Assembly: GCA_003158735.1 (NCBI GenBank)
Contig: PMLB01000209.1
Coordinates: 1 to 53,910, forward strand
Length of the DNA stretch: 53,910 nt
Source: Myxococcales bacterium
GTDB taxonomy: Bacteria > Myxococcota_A > Polyangia > Fen-1088
Direction of reading: 5' to 3'
Shown: positions 33,746-41,811 of the stretch, piece by piece
Position numbering within the stretch: the stretch's first letter is position 1
How the letters are laid out: each line of letters begins with the position of its first letter
Notes under the pieces: model-generated
What the model was told of the DNA's origin: nothing
What the model saw: the letters and a program-made list of their open reading frames with translations, nothing else
The model's database searches: none
Made by a program: the position numbers and the translations under genes

Positions 33746-34808
33746 TCAATGTCCAGCCGCTTTGCCTCCCGAGGCCAGGGCCAGGCGGACTCCGAGTCCC
33801 AGGGTTGCCTCTTCTGTCAGGCCGCGAATGCCGTAGCGATTCCCCACGTCGCCCGTGCCGTAGATCAGGATCTCTCCCAGCGAGGACAGTAGCGCGACCC
33901 CGACCAGCGCGCGCACGCGGTAAGCGTCGGGGAATTGCCGTCCCCGCAGCATGTCGCCCCAAAGCTGCTCGGCGTAGCCGGAAATGAAGGGCTGCACTCT
34001 TGCGAAGTGGACGTATCGGGCGTGGAGATCCAGGCCGACGCCCGCCGAGTAGCTCGACCGCTCAGACAGAAACCACACACCAATCGCGCGTTCGGCAAAG
34101 AGCCAATTCTGTGCACGGGGTTGAGAAACTGGCCACGCGCCGGCAGCCATAGACCAAGGCGCGCTCGTCGACCACAAGCCCGCCGCTGTTCAAGATGCGT
34201 TGGTCTGGCTTCCACAAGATCGTGTCGCCATTCACCGTGACACGATTGCAGGTCACCGCCTGGTCTGCGCGCACGCACAGCCCCGTGCCCTGCGACTCTT
34301 CGTCGAAGATTCCCGGCCCGACCAAGGCGTGGTCGTAGAACAAGTACCCCAGGCCCGCATACACGAACCCGCCAAAAGGAACGAGCGCGAGCTGTCGGCC
34401 GTCGCTGCGTGCGGCGTTCGCCGCCGTCTCCTGCGGCGTGAGCGCGAGCAAGGACGCTGGGGCCCCGGCAGCATCGAGGCCCAAGCTCACACCCGAAGCA
34501 CACGCTTGGGTTGCGTCGCTGACCAAGGCCGACGCGTTGGGGACGATCCGTCCGTCAGCCAGCTCGAGGCTCCGCCAGATCCAGAGCGAGCCGTCGGAGT
34601 ATTCCAGCGACACGGGCGCATCCAAGCTTCGCACACCGTCGGGTACGGGCACCACGCAGTCCGAGGTCAACTGGCCAACCGCGCTGTTTTTCTCGTCGAT
34701 GGTATCGATGCAGGAAGATGCCAAAGCGACCAGCACGACGAGCAGCGGACTCCTGGCCCAAGGTTGGCTTCGCTGGGCCGCATCGAACAGATTCTGGCCT
34801 CGAGTCAT
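33746..34808 (-). pseudogene. Frameshifted lipoprotein
   Basis: The first part reads from ATG 34808 (AGGA ribosome site nearby) with lipobox VALASSC. It is beta-rich with a few cysteines and ends at a stop at 34062. The natural continuation is in another frame (34177 down to 33746): WLFAERAIGVWFLSERSSYS ... GDVGNRYGIRGLTEEATLGL, which has high third-position G/C to its stop. Removing one base near 34105-34120 would join the frames (...FSTPCTDWLFAERAI). The region is either a decayed gene or contains an assembly indel. The family is unrecognised; the C-terminal part (about 125 residues) has the look of an outer-membrane or secreted beta-domain. Confidence 0.65.
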
Positions 34809-34916
34809 TATCCTGTGAGGATACCTGTAATCGAGGCACTCAGAGCAGCGTTCCCCTGTTACGCGAAAAGCACTCTTGGATCGAGTCTGAAACAGGGTAG
34901 TATTCCCAAGCATCCG

Positions 34917-35588
34917 ATGTTGTCGCTTCGCATCTGCGGCTCGTCCCCCTCGCCCGTTGCCTCCGCGCGCTCCCACGCGTCCACGCAGCCCGGGCCGCAC
35001 AGGCTCGTGCTCGCGTTGCTGGCCTTGGCCGTGGCGATTGGCGCGGCTTCGACGGTCGAGGCTGCGCCCCGGCGGGCCAAGAGCCATGCCAAGACCAAAC
35101 ACTCGTCCCGGGCGTCCACTCGCGCCGCAGCCAAGGCCAAGGCCGATGGGGCCGGCGGTGCTCTCGCCGAAGGCAAGGTCGCGGTCTTCGCCTTCCAGGG
35201 GGAGGACACCTATTCTGTACGCGATCACGTGATTCAGGCCCTCACCGACAGGGGCATCAAGGTCGAAGCCGCCATTCCCCCGGTGGACACCACCGAGCAA
35301 TACCGCGACATGGGCGCGGTGATGAACCTGGCCGCCTACGTCCACGGACACGTCAAAGAATTGCCCGCCGATCACGCCGTCGCCACCATCGTCATTCGCA
35401 GCGGCGTCACCGGCAAGAAGCTCACCTCGGTCACCTTCACCGGATACCGGCGCGGCCTGCCCTACGACGTGGAAGAAAAACTCTGGCAGCGGCTGGGCCC
35501 TGCCTTCAGGCGCGCCTGCGTGGAGGCCACCAAGCCCCGCCCGCACCACAACAAACCAATGGTCATCGAAGCGGGAACGCCGCTCTGA
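34917..35588 (+). CDS. Secreted protein of unknown function
   Basis: 223 residues from ATG 34917; the open frame upstream overlaps the divergent lipoprotein gene and is not coding. A long N-region precedes a signal helix (RLVLALLALAVAIGAASTVEA), then a basic Ala/Lys/Arg linker of about 40 residues. A globular alpha/beta domain follows (VAVFAFQGEDTYSVRDHVIQ, MGAVMNLAAYVHGHVKEL). The fold pattern resembles the small alpha/beta domains of FlgO/LpoB-like periplasmic proteins, but this is only a guess. Confidence 0.8.
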   Translation: MLSLRICGSSPSPVASARSHASTQPGPHRLVLALLALAVAIGAASTVEAAPRRAKSHAKTKHSSRASTRAAAKAKADGAGGALAEGKVAVFAFQGEDTYSVRDHVIQALTDRGIKVEAAIPPVDTTEQYRDMGAVMNLAAYVHGHVKELPADHAVATIVIRSGVTGKKLTSVTFTGYRRGLPYDVEEKLWQRLGPAFRRACVEATKPRPHHNKPMVIEAGTPL

Positions 35589-35800
35589 TCTTCGCACGTT
35601 CGATCTAACCAGCATCTGCTGGACCGTGGATCCGTTCACAATTGCCGACCTGGCAAAGATGCTGAGCCAGAATCTGAAGAGTTGAGGCGGGAGCGTTCTG
35701 GTCAGGGTTGCAGCGGCTGACGAGCGATCGTTCCCCAGCACCATTGTCGGCCCCAGCGTGCGACCGTGTCGTCGCTCAAATCGGCTGAGCCGAACCAGCA

Positions 35801-35834
35801 GGCATACGGCACTCTGTAAGCAGAGCCGTATGCC
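35801..35834 (+). promoter_or_regulatory. Hairpin in the 5' leader of the GH43-like gene
   Basis: GGCATACGGC at 35801 pairs perfectly with GCCGTATGCC at 35825-35834, with three further inner pairs (TCT/AGA) after a 2-base bulge. It ends 7 bp before the GGGAG ribosome site and 17 bp before the ATG. It lacks a T run, so it is more likely an mRNA-stability or translation-control element than a terminator. Confidence 0.6.
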
Positions 35835-35851
35835 ACCCTGGGAGATAAGCC

Positions 35852-37768
35852 ATGAACCTAATTCTGAAACCACGCCGTCTGGTTTTCGTGCTGCTCGCCG
35901 GTGCATCCGCGGCCCTCGGCTGCGGCGGAAGCGCCACGTCCATCGCTGGCCGTGACGCAAGCACTGCCACCGGTGGCGCCGCGGGCGCCAACTCGGCTGG
36001 CGCAACCGGCACAGGTGGCAACGCCGCAACCGGTGGCTCGCCACCCCCAAGTACCGGCGGCACTTCGCAGAGCACCGGCGGGGCGGCTATGGGAGGCGTC
36101 ACTGCCACCGGAGGACTCGGTCAGGACACTGGCCCGCCCGATGCGAACTTCGGCGGAACCAGTGGAACGGCGGGCGCCAGCGCAAGTGGCGGCAGCCTCA
36201 TCGCAGGGAGCACCATCAGCACCGGCGGAAGCAGCGCCACAGCAGGCACGATCGTCGAGGGCGGCAGCACGAGCACGACAGGCGGCAAGACCACCACGGG
36301 CGGCAGCACCACAATCGGCGGAAGCACAGCCACGGGCGGGAAAACCGCCACGGGCGGCGCCACCGTGGCTGGTGGCAGCAAGGCACCTGGCGGCTCGACC
36401 GCTTCCGGTGGCACCAGCGCAGGCAGCACGGGCACGGGTGGCGCGGCAACCGCAGGCTGGGTGACCATACACAACGACTTCTTCTGGTACGACGACACCG
36501 GGGCGGCGATCGAGACGCGCGCCGGCTGCCTGCGCAAGTTCGGGGACACCTACTACTGGTATGGCCTCTTCGCCTGGCAGGACCCCAAGGCCTGGAACGA
36601 TCAAACTTGCTACGCGTCTACAGATCTCGTTCACTGGACCAACAAGGGCATTGCGCTGCACGTGGTTGCGGGGGCCAACCGAATGGACGTGCTCTACAAC
36701 GACACGACCAAGAAGTACGTGATGTTCTTGAAGTATGGCGGAGACGCCGCCTCTTTGGGCTTCGCCACGTCGTCGACTCCTGAAGGACCATACACCTTGT
36801 TGAGCGAAACTCAGGTGGATGGTGCCAACATCGGGGACATGTCGATGTACGAGGATGACGACGGGAAGGCGTACCTGGCCTATGTCTGGGATCAAACCGG
36901 CCCGAATCGACAACACGGCATCTACCGAATGTCGGCGGACTACTTGAGCCTGGATACCCAAATGTATCTGTGGAACGAAGCCAGCCGCGAAGCGCCCCAC
37001 ATTTTCAAACGCAATGGTACCTATTACTATGGGGTTTCCGAAACCAATGGAGTTAACCCATCACCCACCCGATACTACACGGCGACCGCCCTGACCGGCC
37101 CCTGGTCTGCTGCAACGATGCTGTCCACGCCTGGGTCGAGCACGACTTACGAAACGCAGGTCGATTTCGTTCTCCCATTCACCGGCACGCAAGGGACGGT
37201 CTACATGTTCGACGGCGACCGTTGGTTGCCAACCGGAGGGAGCCAGGGCGGCTATGTGTGGCTGCCCTATCAGTTCGCCACCGCTCTCATGCCAACCATG
37301 CCCTACTATCAGGATTGGGACTTGAACGTGACCGCCGGCACGTGGAGGACCTTCGATTCCTCGCGCAATCTGGCGCTGGGCAAGACCGCCACGGCGTCCT
37401 CGCAAGACAACACGAATGTCGCCGCGAATGTAACCAAGGCCACGACCTATCAGAATTACACAGCCACCCGATGGGAGAGCGCCGCCAGTGACCCACAATG
37501 GATCATGGTGGACCTGGGCGCCGCGACCGAAATCGACCGGGCCATCCTCAAGTGGCACACCGACTATGGCAAGGCCTTCAAGATTCAGGTTTCAACCGAC
37601 GCCACAACCTGGACCGACGTGTACAGCACGACCATTGGGGCAACGTATTCCGTCACCGACGTGACCTTCAGCAAGACCACCGCCCGCTATGTGCGCATGT
37701 ATGGCACGCAAAGGGGCACGACCAACGGATACTCGCTGTTTGCTCTCATGGTCCTCGACGACCCGTAG
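35852..37768 (+). CDS. GH43-like glycosidase lipoprotein with C-terminal discoidin (F5/8 type C) domain
   Basis: 638 residues. Lipobox AALGC (C24) is followed by a roughly 170-residue Gly/Thr/Ser linker (repeats of TGGxTTTGGST type). A five-bladed-propeller glycosidase domain runs about residues 205-490, with FFWYDDTGAAIETRAGCLRK, YYWYGLFAWQDPKAW, STDLVHWTNKGIAL and EAPHIFKRNGTYYYGVSE, matching GH43 subfamily enzymes that act on galactans or arabinans. The C-terminal approximately 130 residues (NLALGKTATASSQDN ... IMVDLGAATEIDRAIL ... ARYVRMYGT) are a discoidin/CBM32-like carbohydrate-binding domain. It likely degrades plant or microbial polysaccharide at the cell surface. A hairpin and a GGGAG ribosome site precede it. 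Confidence 0.9.
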   Translation: MNLILKPRRLVFVLLAGASAALGCGGSATSIAGRDASTATGGAAGANSAGATGTGGNAATGGSPPPSTGGTSQSTGGAAMGGVTATGGLGQDTGPPDANFGGTSGTAGASASGGSLIAGSTISTGGSSATAGTIVEGGSTSTTGGKTTTGGSTTIGGSTATGGKTATGGATVAGGSKAPGGSTASGGTSAGSTGTGGAATAGWVTIHNDFFWYDDTGAAIETRAGCLRKFGDTYYWYGLFAWQDPKAWNDQTCYASTDLVHWTNKGIALHVVAGANRMDVLYNDTTKKYVMFLKYGGDAASLGFATSSTPEGPYTLLSETQVDGANIGDMSMYEDDDGKAYLAYVWDQTGPNRQHGIYRMSADYLSLDTQMYLWNEASREAPHIFKRNGTYYYGVSETNGVNPSPTRYYTATALTGPWSAATMLSTPGSSTTYETQVDFVLPFTGTQGTVYMFDGDRWLPTGGSQGGYVWLPYQFATALMPTMPYYQDWDLNVTAGTWRTFDSSRNLALGKTATASSQDNTNVAANVTKATTYQNYTATRWESAASDPQWIMVDLGAATEIDRAILKWHTDYGKAFKIQVSTDATTWTDVYSTTIGATYSVTDVTFSKTTARYVRMYGTQRGTTNGYSLFALMVLDDP

Positions 37769-37790
37769 CACCAGGCAACCGAACCAGCGC

Positions 37791-38066
37791 CTACCGGACG
37801 ATCTGGGTGAAGTCCACCAAGTTGCCGGTCATCATGAGCAGCGACAGGGCGGTCCACGACTTCTGGCAGTAGATGGTGCCGGCGGTGAGGTTCAGGGTGG
37901 CCACGGCCGCGTAGGCCTGGTTGATGAACGACTGGTACTGGGTGTCGCTCATGGCGCCCACGCCCGCGGGCCCGACGAAGGAAGCCGCCTGGGCGCCGTT
38001 CACCGCGCGATCGGGCTTCGGGGTTCCATTGAGATCGTAGCCGTCGACGATGCCGTTTGAGTTCAA
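37791..38066 (-). pseudogene. C-terminal remnant of a GH8 family glycosidase
   Basis: 91 codons (GIVDGYDLNGTPKPDR, AASFVGPAGVGAM, SFINQAYAAVATL) match the C-terminal part of GH8 endoglucanase/xylanase-type enzymes. An in-frame stop lies two codons before the first residue and no signal peptide or catalytic domain precedes it; the upstream DNA belongs to the divergent zinc-ribbon gene. It is therefore a truncated leftover. The natural stop is 22 bp from the GH43-like gene end. A short TTG-started product is possible but unlikely to be functional. Confidence 0.75.
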
Positions 38067-38091
38067 TGGTCAGATAGGCCACAATAGCAGC

Positions 38092-38481
38092 GTGACCAAA
38101 GAAGAAGCCCTCAAGCAACTGGCAGATGCGGAGGTCGTCCCCTGTGTGTCGGGAGGAATCGCGGAGGCCAAGGAGATTCTCGATGCATGCCTCTCGGCGG
38201 ACATTCCTGCCATTCTGGATCGTCAGGATTCCTGCAATACGCATGGCCACGCCGCTGCCGTGCGCATCGACCTGTGCGTGAGGCCAGAGGATCTTCCTAA
38301 GGTCATGGCCATCATGCACGCGCGTTGGCAGAACCTGCTCGATCAGGAAGGCACCCTGCCAGAGCGGACTGCCGCTGCCACGGAATGCCAGGATCCACCT
38401 TGCCCCGCATGCGGCACCGCCGCGCCCCTGCAAGACGGCGCCTGCACCGGATGTGGGTTGCAGCTCGAGCAGGGGGAATAG
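38092..38481 (+). CDS. DUF2007-like protein with zinc ribbon
   Basis: 129 residues from GTG 38092 (a longer frame from 38050 overlaps the GH8 remnant). The N-terminal part (VVPCVSGGIAEAKEILDACL) resembles the DUF2007 putative signal-transducing fold. The C-terminus has a zinc ribbon, CPACGTAAPLQDGACTGCG. It is probably cytoplasmic. It sits 31 bp before the CE2-like esterase gene on the same strand. Function is unknown. Confidence 0.75.
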   Translation: MTKEEALKQLADAEVVPCVSGGIAEAKEILDACLSADIPAILDRQDSCNTHGHAAAVRIDLCVRPEDLPKVMAIMHARWQNLLDQEGTLPERTAAATECQDPPCPACGTAAPLQDGACTGCGLQLEQGE

Positions 38482-38512
38482 GCCTGGTCGCACTGAACCT
38501 GGAGAACATCCA

Positions 38513-39973
38513 ATGAGCAAGCCATTGGCCCTGGTCGCTGGGATTCTCTGTGTCGCATGCAGTGGGTCGGGCGGTGGCTCCCCGTCGCCGTTGGGGTCAG
38601 CGGGAAACTCTGTGCCAGGAGGCACCACGCAGATGGGGGGAACCAATGCTCTGGGCGGAACCAGCTCCGTGGGTGGGCTGAGCACGAGCGGCGGCAACAA
38701 TGCGACGGGCGGCAGCGCGACCAGCGGGGGCGCCGGGGTCACAGGCGGCACTCCCACGACTGGTGGCAACAACACAACGGGTGGCAGCAGCTCCGTCGCT
38801 GGCACGCTCGCCACCGGCGGCAGCAAGGGCGGAGGCGGCGCAGGCAGCAGCGGAACCAGCGCGCCCAGTACGGTCGCTGGCACGCTCGCCACCGGCGGCA
38901 GCAAGGGCGGGGGCGGCGCAGGCAGCGGCGGGACGACTGCGCCCAGCACCTGTGGGCCGCGCTGGGTGGGCCGGGTTGACGCCACTGACCCCAACGCGGT
39001 TCGCTTTGCCTGGCAGGGCGCGGGACTGGTGGCCACGGTTAACGGAACCTCTATCGCCGTGAAATTGAGGACCGAGGGCACGTCGACGGTATATTTCCAG
39101 CCCGTCATCGACCACCAGATTGCCACGCGATTCAAAGTCGATATGGGTGCCGATCAAACCGTGACCTTGGCTTCCGGGCTTACCGCCACGGACCATTTGG
39201 TCGAGCTGTATCGCGACACAGAGGGAATGTATGGCCTGAGCACGTTTCTTGGTTTCACCAGTGGCACGGTCAAGGGTGCCCCTGCCGCCAGCGGTCGTTT
39301 GATTGAAGTGGTGGGCGACTCAATCAGTGCTGGCTATGGCGATTTGGGCACTGAGCCGCACCCCGGTTGGGTGGCCAACCCTGCGTGCCATTGGACCGCC
39401 GACAATTCAACCTGGTACCAGAGTTATGCCGCCGTGGCCGGCCATGCCTTCGGTGCCGAGGTGAGCACCATTGCACGCTCCGGCTGGGGAATGTGTCGCG
39501 ACCTCGGCGGCAGCACCACCGGCGTATTGTCGAGCGTGTACGCCAACGCGCTGGGAACCGACAACAACGCTGTGTGGGGTTTTGTGCCCAAGGCTTCGGT
39601 CGTGGTCATCAACTTGGGGACCAACGACTGGGGGGCTGGCGATCCCGGTACCCCCTACGAGGCGGCCTACAAGAGTTTCATCGCCACGATCCGTAGTCAC
39701 TATCCCGATGCTTGGATATTCCTAACAATTGGATCGATGCTCAGCGATCCAGCTCTCAGCCAGGTCAAGACCCGCCTGGCCAATGTGGTGGCAGCCTTCA
39801 CCGCCACGGGAGACCAAAAGCTGGCGACTTTCGATTTGGGCACGCAGAACATGGGAGCCGATGGCTCTGTGCCCACGGGTTGCGACTGGCATCCCAATGT
39901 GGCCGATCATCTGAGAATGGCGGGCATTCTGCAGCTGCAACTGTCGGCGAAGCTGGGTTGGCAGGTGCCGTAG
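38513..39973 (+). CDS. CE2-type (SGNH) carbohydrate esterase lipoprotein
   Basis: 486 residues from ATG 38513 with lipobox ILCVAC (C16). A roughly 140-residue Gly/Thr/Ser linker includes a 26-residue tandem duplication. A beta-sandwich (VRFAWQGAGLVATVNGTSIA) then leads to the SGNH hydrolase domain, with the nucleophile Ser in VVGDSISAGYG, an oxyanion NLGTNDW and the His in GCDWHPN. This order (jelly-roll then SGNH) is typical of CE2 deacetylases of xylan or mannan. It fits with the GH43-, GH8- and GH2-like genes nearby as polysaccharide-degrading surface lipoproteins. Confidence 0.88.
   Translation: MSKPLALVAGILCVACSGSGGGSPSPLGSAGNSVPGGTTQMGGTNALGGTSSVGGLSTSGGNNATGGSATSGGAGVTGGTPTTGGNNTTGGSSSVAGTLATGGSKGGGGAGSSGTSAPSTVAGTLATGGSKGGGGAGSGGTTAPSTCGPRWVGRVDATDPNAVRFAWQGAGLVATVNGTSIAVKLRTEGTSTVYFQPVIDHQIATRFKVDMGADQTVTLASGLTATDHLVELYRDTEGMYGLSTFLGFTSGTVKGAPAASGRLIEVVGDSISAGYGDLGTEPHPGWVANPACHWTADNSTWYQSYAAVAGHAFGAEVSTIARSGWGMCRDLGGSTTGVLSSVYANALGTDNNAVWGFVPKASVVVINLGTNDWGAGDPGTPYEAAYKSFIATIRSHYPDAWIFLTIGSMLSDPALSQVKTRLANVVAAFTATGDQKLATFDLGTQNMGADGSVPTGCDWHPNVADHLRMAGILQLQLSAKLGWQVP
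38795..38950 (+). repeat. 78-bp tandem duplication in the CE2 linker
   Basis: Two copies of a 78-bp unit (starting at 38795 and 38873) encode a 26-residue linker unit (VAGTLATGGSKGGGGAGS plus GTSAPST-type end) with a few substitutions. The length is a multiple of three, so linker length can change without frame loss. Confidence 0.8.
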
Positions 39974-40001
39974 GCGCGGACTAGTAGATGGGGACAGACA
40001 C

Positions 40002-41804
40002 ATGAAGGGTCAGCGTCGGAGCGGGCGGCCGACATCCGGCGCTGCCTCGGGTGGCTCGCGAGCCGCACGCCAGAAGATCCCGGGCAGCGAAGCGCCTGGG
40101 GATAACCGACCGGGCGGCGGCTCTCGCAGCGCCGTTGGGCTGGTGGTGCTGGGATTGCTGGCAGCCTACGCCGTTTGGCGCGTGATTCACCTGGCCTGGA
40201 CCTGCGACGACGCTTTCATCTCTTACCGATACGCGAAGCACCTGATTGAGGGGCAAGGGCTGGTGTTCAATCCGGGGGAACGGGTCGAAGGCATCACCAA
40301 TCCCTTGTTTACGCTCATGCTGGCGGGGCTGATGGCCGCCGGGCTGGAACCGCGTTTCGCCTCGATGGCGTTGGGAGCCGTCGCTTATGTCGTCGTCGCG
40401 GTGACGCTGGCGTGGTGGTCGTATCGTAAACGACCGACGACTGGCCTCTGGCTGCCCCTGGGGGCTTGCCTTTGGCTCGCCCAGGACGATCTGCACGCCT
40501 GGGGAACAGGCGGCCTCGAGACCACGGTGTTTGCGGCGCTGGCCCTCGGAGGAATGGCCTGCCTGTCGGCCTCGCATCGCCTGCGCGGCGCTGTGCTGGG
40601 CGGGGTTCTGCTTGCGCTTGCGTGTCTCACCAGACCGGACGGCATTCTCTTCGCTGCCGTGGGAATCGCAGTGCCTTGGCTGTTGCGCTCCGACCCTTTC
40701 CAGAGCGGGCCGCGGCAGACCTTCAGGCAGATCGTTGCGGTCGCAACTCCGGTGCTCGTCTTGTGTGCCGGTTTGGTGGCCTTCAAGCTCATCTACTACG
40801 GCCGCGTGCTGCCCACCGCGTTCTATGCCAAGTCCGCCACAGACCCCTACTACAGGCAGGGCCTGATGTACGTGGCGCTCTACGGGGCCAAGCACTGGGC
40901 CATGTCCTTGTCGCTCGTGCTTCTGCCCCTCGTGGCCTGGTGGACAGGGCGGCTGCGGATGTTGTGGGTCCGGCGGGATGCCCTGCTGGCCCTCGGGACC
41001 TTCGCTCTCTTCACGACCTACGTGGCCCATTCCGGCGGCGACTTCATGTTTGCGCGCCGACTGGTTCCAGCGCTGCCTTTCCTGTTCGTCTTTCTCGACG
41101 CGGTCCTGTCGGCTCTCACGCCCAAGCTTGGCCTCGCGTTCGCGCTATCGATCGCGGCTGGCAGCTTCCTTCCCTATCCGCTCTTTGGCCCGCATCGACC
41201 TGAATTCGTCCATGGCGTTTCCGACGAGAGACTGGGCTACCCGGAGACCGTCGTCGCCCAGCGTCGCGCTCAGGCGCAGGCCGCGCAAGAAGTTTTCCAG
41301 GGTCTACCGGTTCGCGCCGCGTTTGGCGGCGGCATGTGCATGTTCGCCTACTACAGCGGCCTTCCCTATCTGGTCGAGCCCAACGGGCTCACCCAGTACT
41401 GGATCGCCGAACAGCCTCTGCCCACCCGCGGCCCCAAGGTCGGCCACGAGAAGCTCGTGTCGCGTGAGCAACTGCTCGCCCACGGGGTCTCGCTTATCTT
41501 CCACCACGACCACCCTCCGCTGCAAGACCGCTCGCCCGGCCTCAATCGCCTCATCATCGACGATGCCCTGATGGTTGAGATGCTCACCTACGACGATGCC
41601 CTGATGGACAAACTGCGCGCAACCGGGCGCGTTCGCTTTCGAGCTATCGACGACATCCTGCGGACAGCCACAACTGACATACAGGCAATGCCCTGCGCTG
41701 ACGCTGGCGAGGCCTTCGCAGGCCTGTCGGGCTACTACCTCGACGCCCACCCCGACAAAGCCGGCCCGCTGCGCGAAGCCATGACCCGCGCCTGCAACCG
41801 CTGA
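40002..41804 (+). CDS. GT-C membrane glycosyltransferase-like protein (arabinofuranosyltransferase AftB-type)
   Basis: 600 residues. A basic, disordered N-terminus of about 45 residues precedes multiple membrane helices. The first periplasmic loop carries the acidic motif DDAFISYRYAKHLIEGQGLV followed by FNPGERVEGITNP, characteristic of GT-C enzymes such as the mycobacterial terminal arabinofuranosyltransferases. About nine helices are followed by a soluble C-terminal domain (residues about 410-600). GT-C enzymes transfer sugars from polyprenyl phosphate donors on the periplasmic side; donor and acceptor are unknown. It is convergent with a second GT-C-like gene, 7 bp apart. Confidence 0.82.
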   Translation: MKGQRRSGRPTSGAASGGSRAARQKIPGSEAPGDNRPGGGSRSAVGLVVLGLLAAYAVWRVIHLAWTCDDAFISYRYAKHLIEGQGLVFNPGERVEGITNPLFTLMLAGLMAAGLEPRFASMALGAVAYVVVAVTLAWWSYRKRPTTGLWLPLGACLWLAQDDLHAWGTGGLETTVFAALALGGMACLSASHRLRGAVLGGVLLALACLTRPDGILFAAVGIAVPWLLRSDPFQSGPRQTFRQIVAVATPVLVLCAGLVAFKLIYYGRVLPTAFYAKSATDPYYRQGLMYVALYGAKHWAMSLSLVLLPLVAWWTGRLRMLWVRRDALLALGTFALFTTYVAHSGGDFMFARRLVPALPFLFVFLDAVLSALTPKLGLAFALSIAAGSFLPYPLFGPHRPEFVHGVSDERLGYPETVVAQRRAQAQAAQEVFQGLPVRAAFGGGMCMFAYYSGLPYLVEPNGLTQYWIAEQPLPTRGPKVGHEKLVSREQLLAHGVSLIFHHDHPPLQDRSPGLNRLIIDDALMVEMLTYDDALMDKLRATGRVRFRAIDDILRTATTDIQAMPCADAGEAFAGLSGYYLDAHPDKAGPLREAMTRACNR

Positions 41805-41811
41805 CTGGTCC

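Noticed and set aside
34200-34916. An upstream extension of the secreted protein frame at 34917
   Set aside because: It runs antisense to the frameshifted lipoprotein; the signal peptide begins after 34917.
35589-35687. A possible C-terminal gene fragment (DPFTIADLAKMLSQNL) ending in a stop at 35687
   Set aside because: It has no start, no recognisable family and mixed codon bias; too short to support as a remnant.
35852-36460. The Gly/Thr/Ser repeat DNA as a CRISPR array
   Set aside because: The repeats are short, irregular codon-level repeats inside a lipoprotein linker, with no constant repeat/spacer structure.
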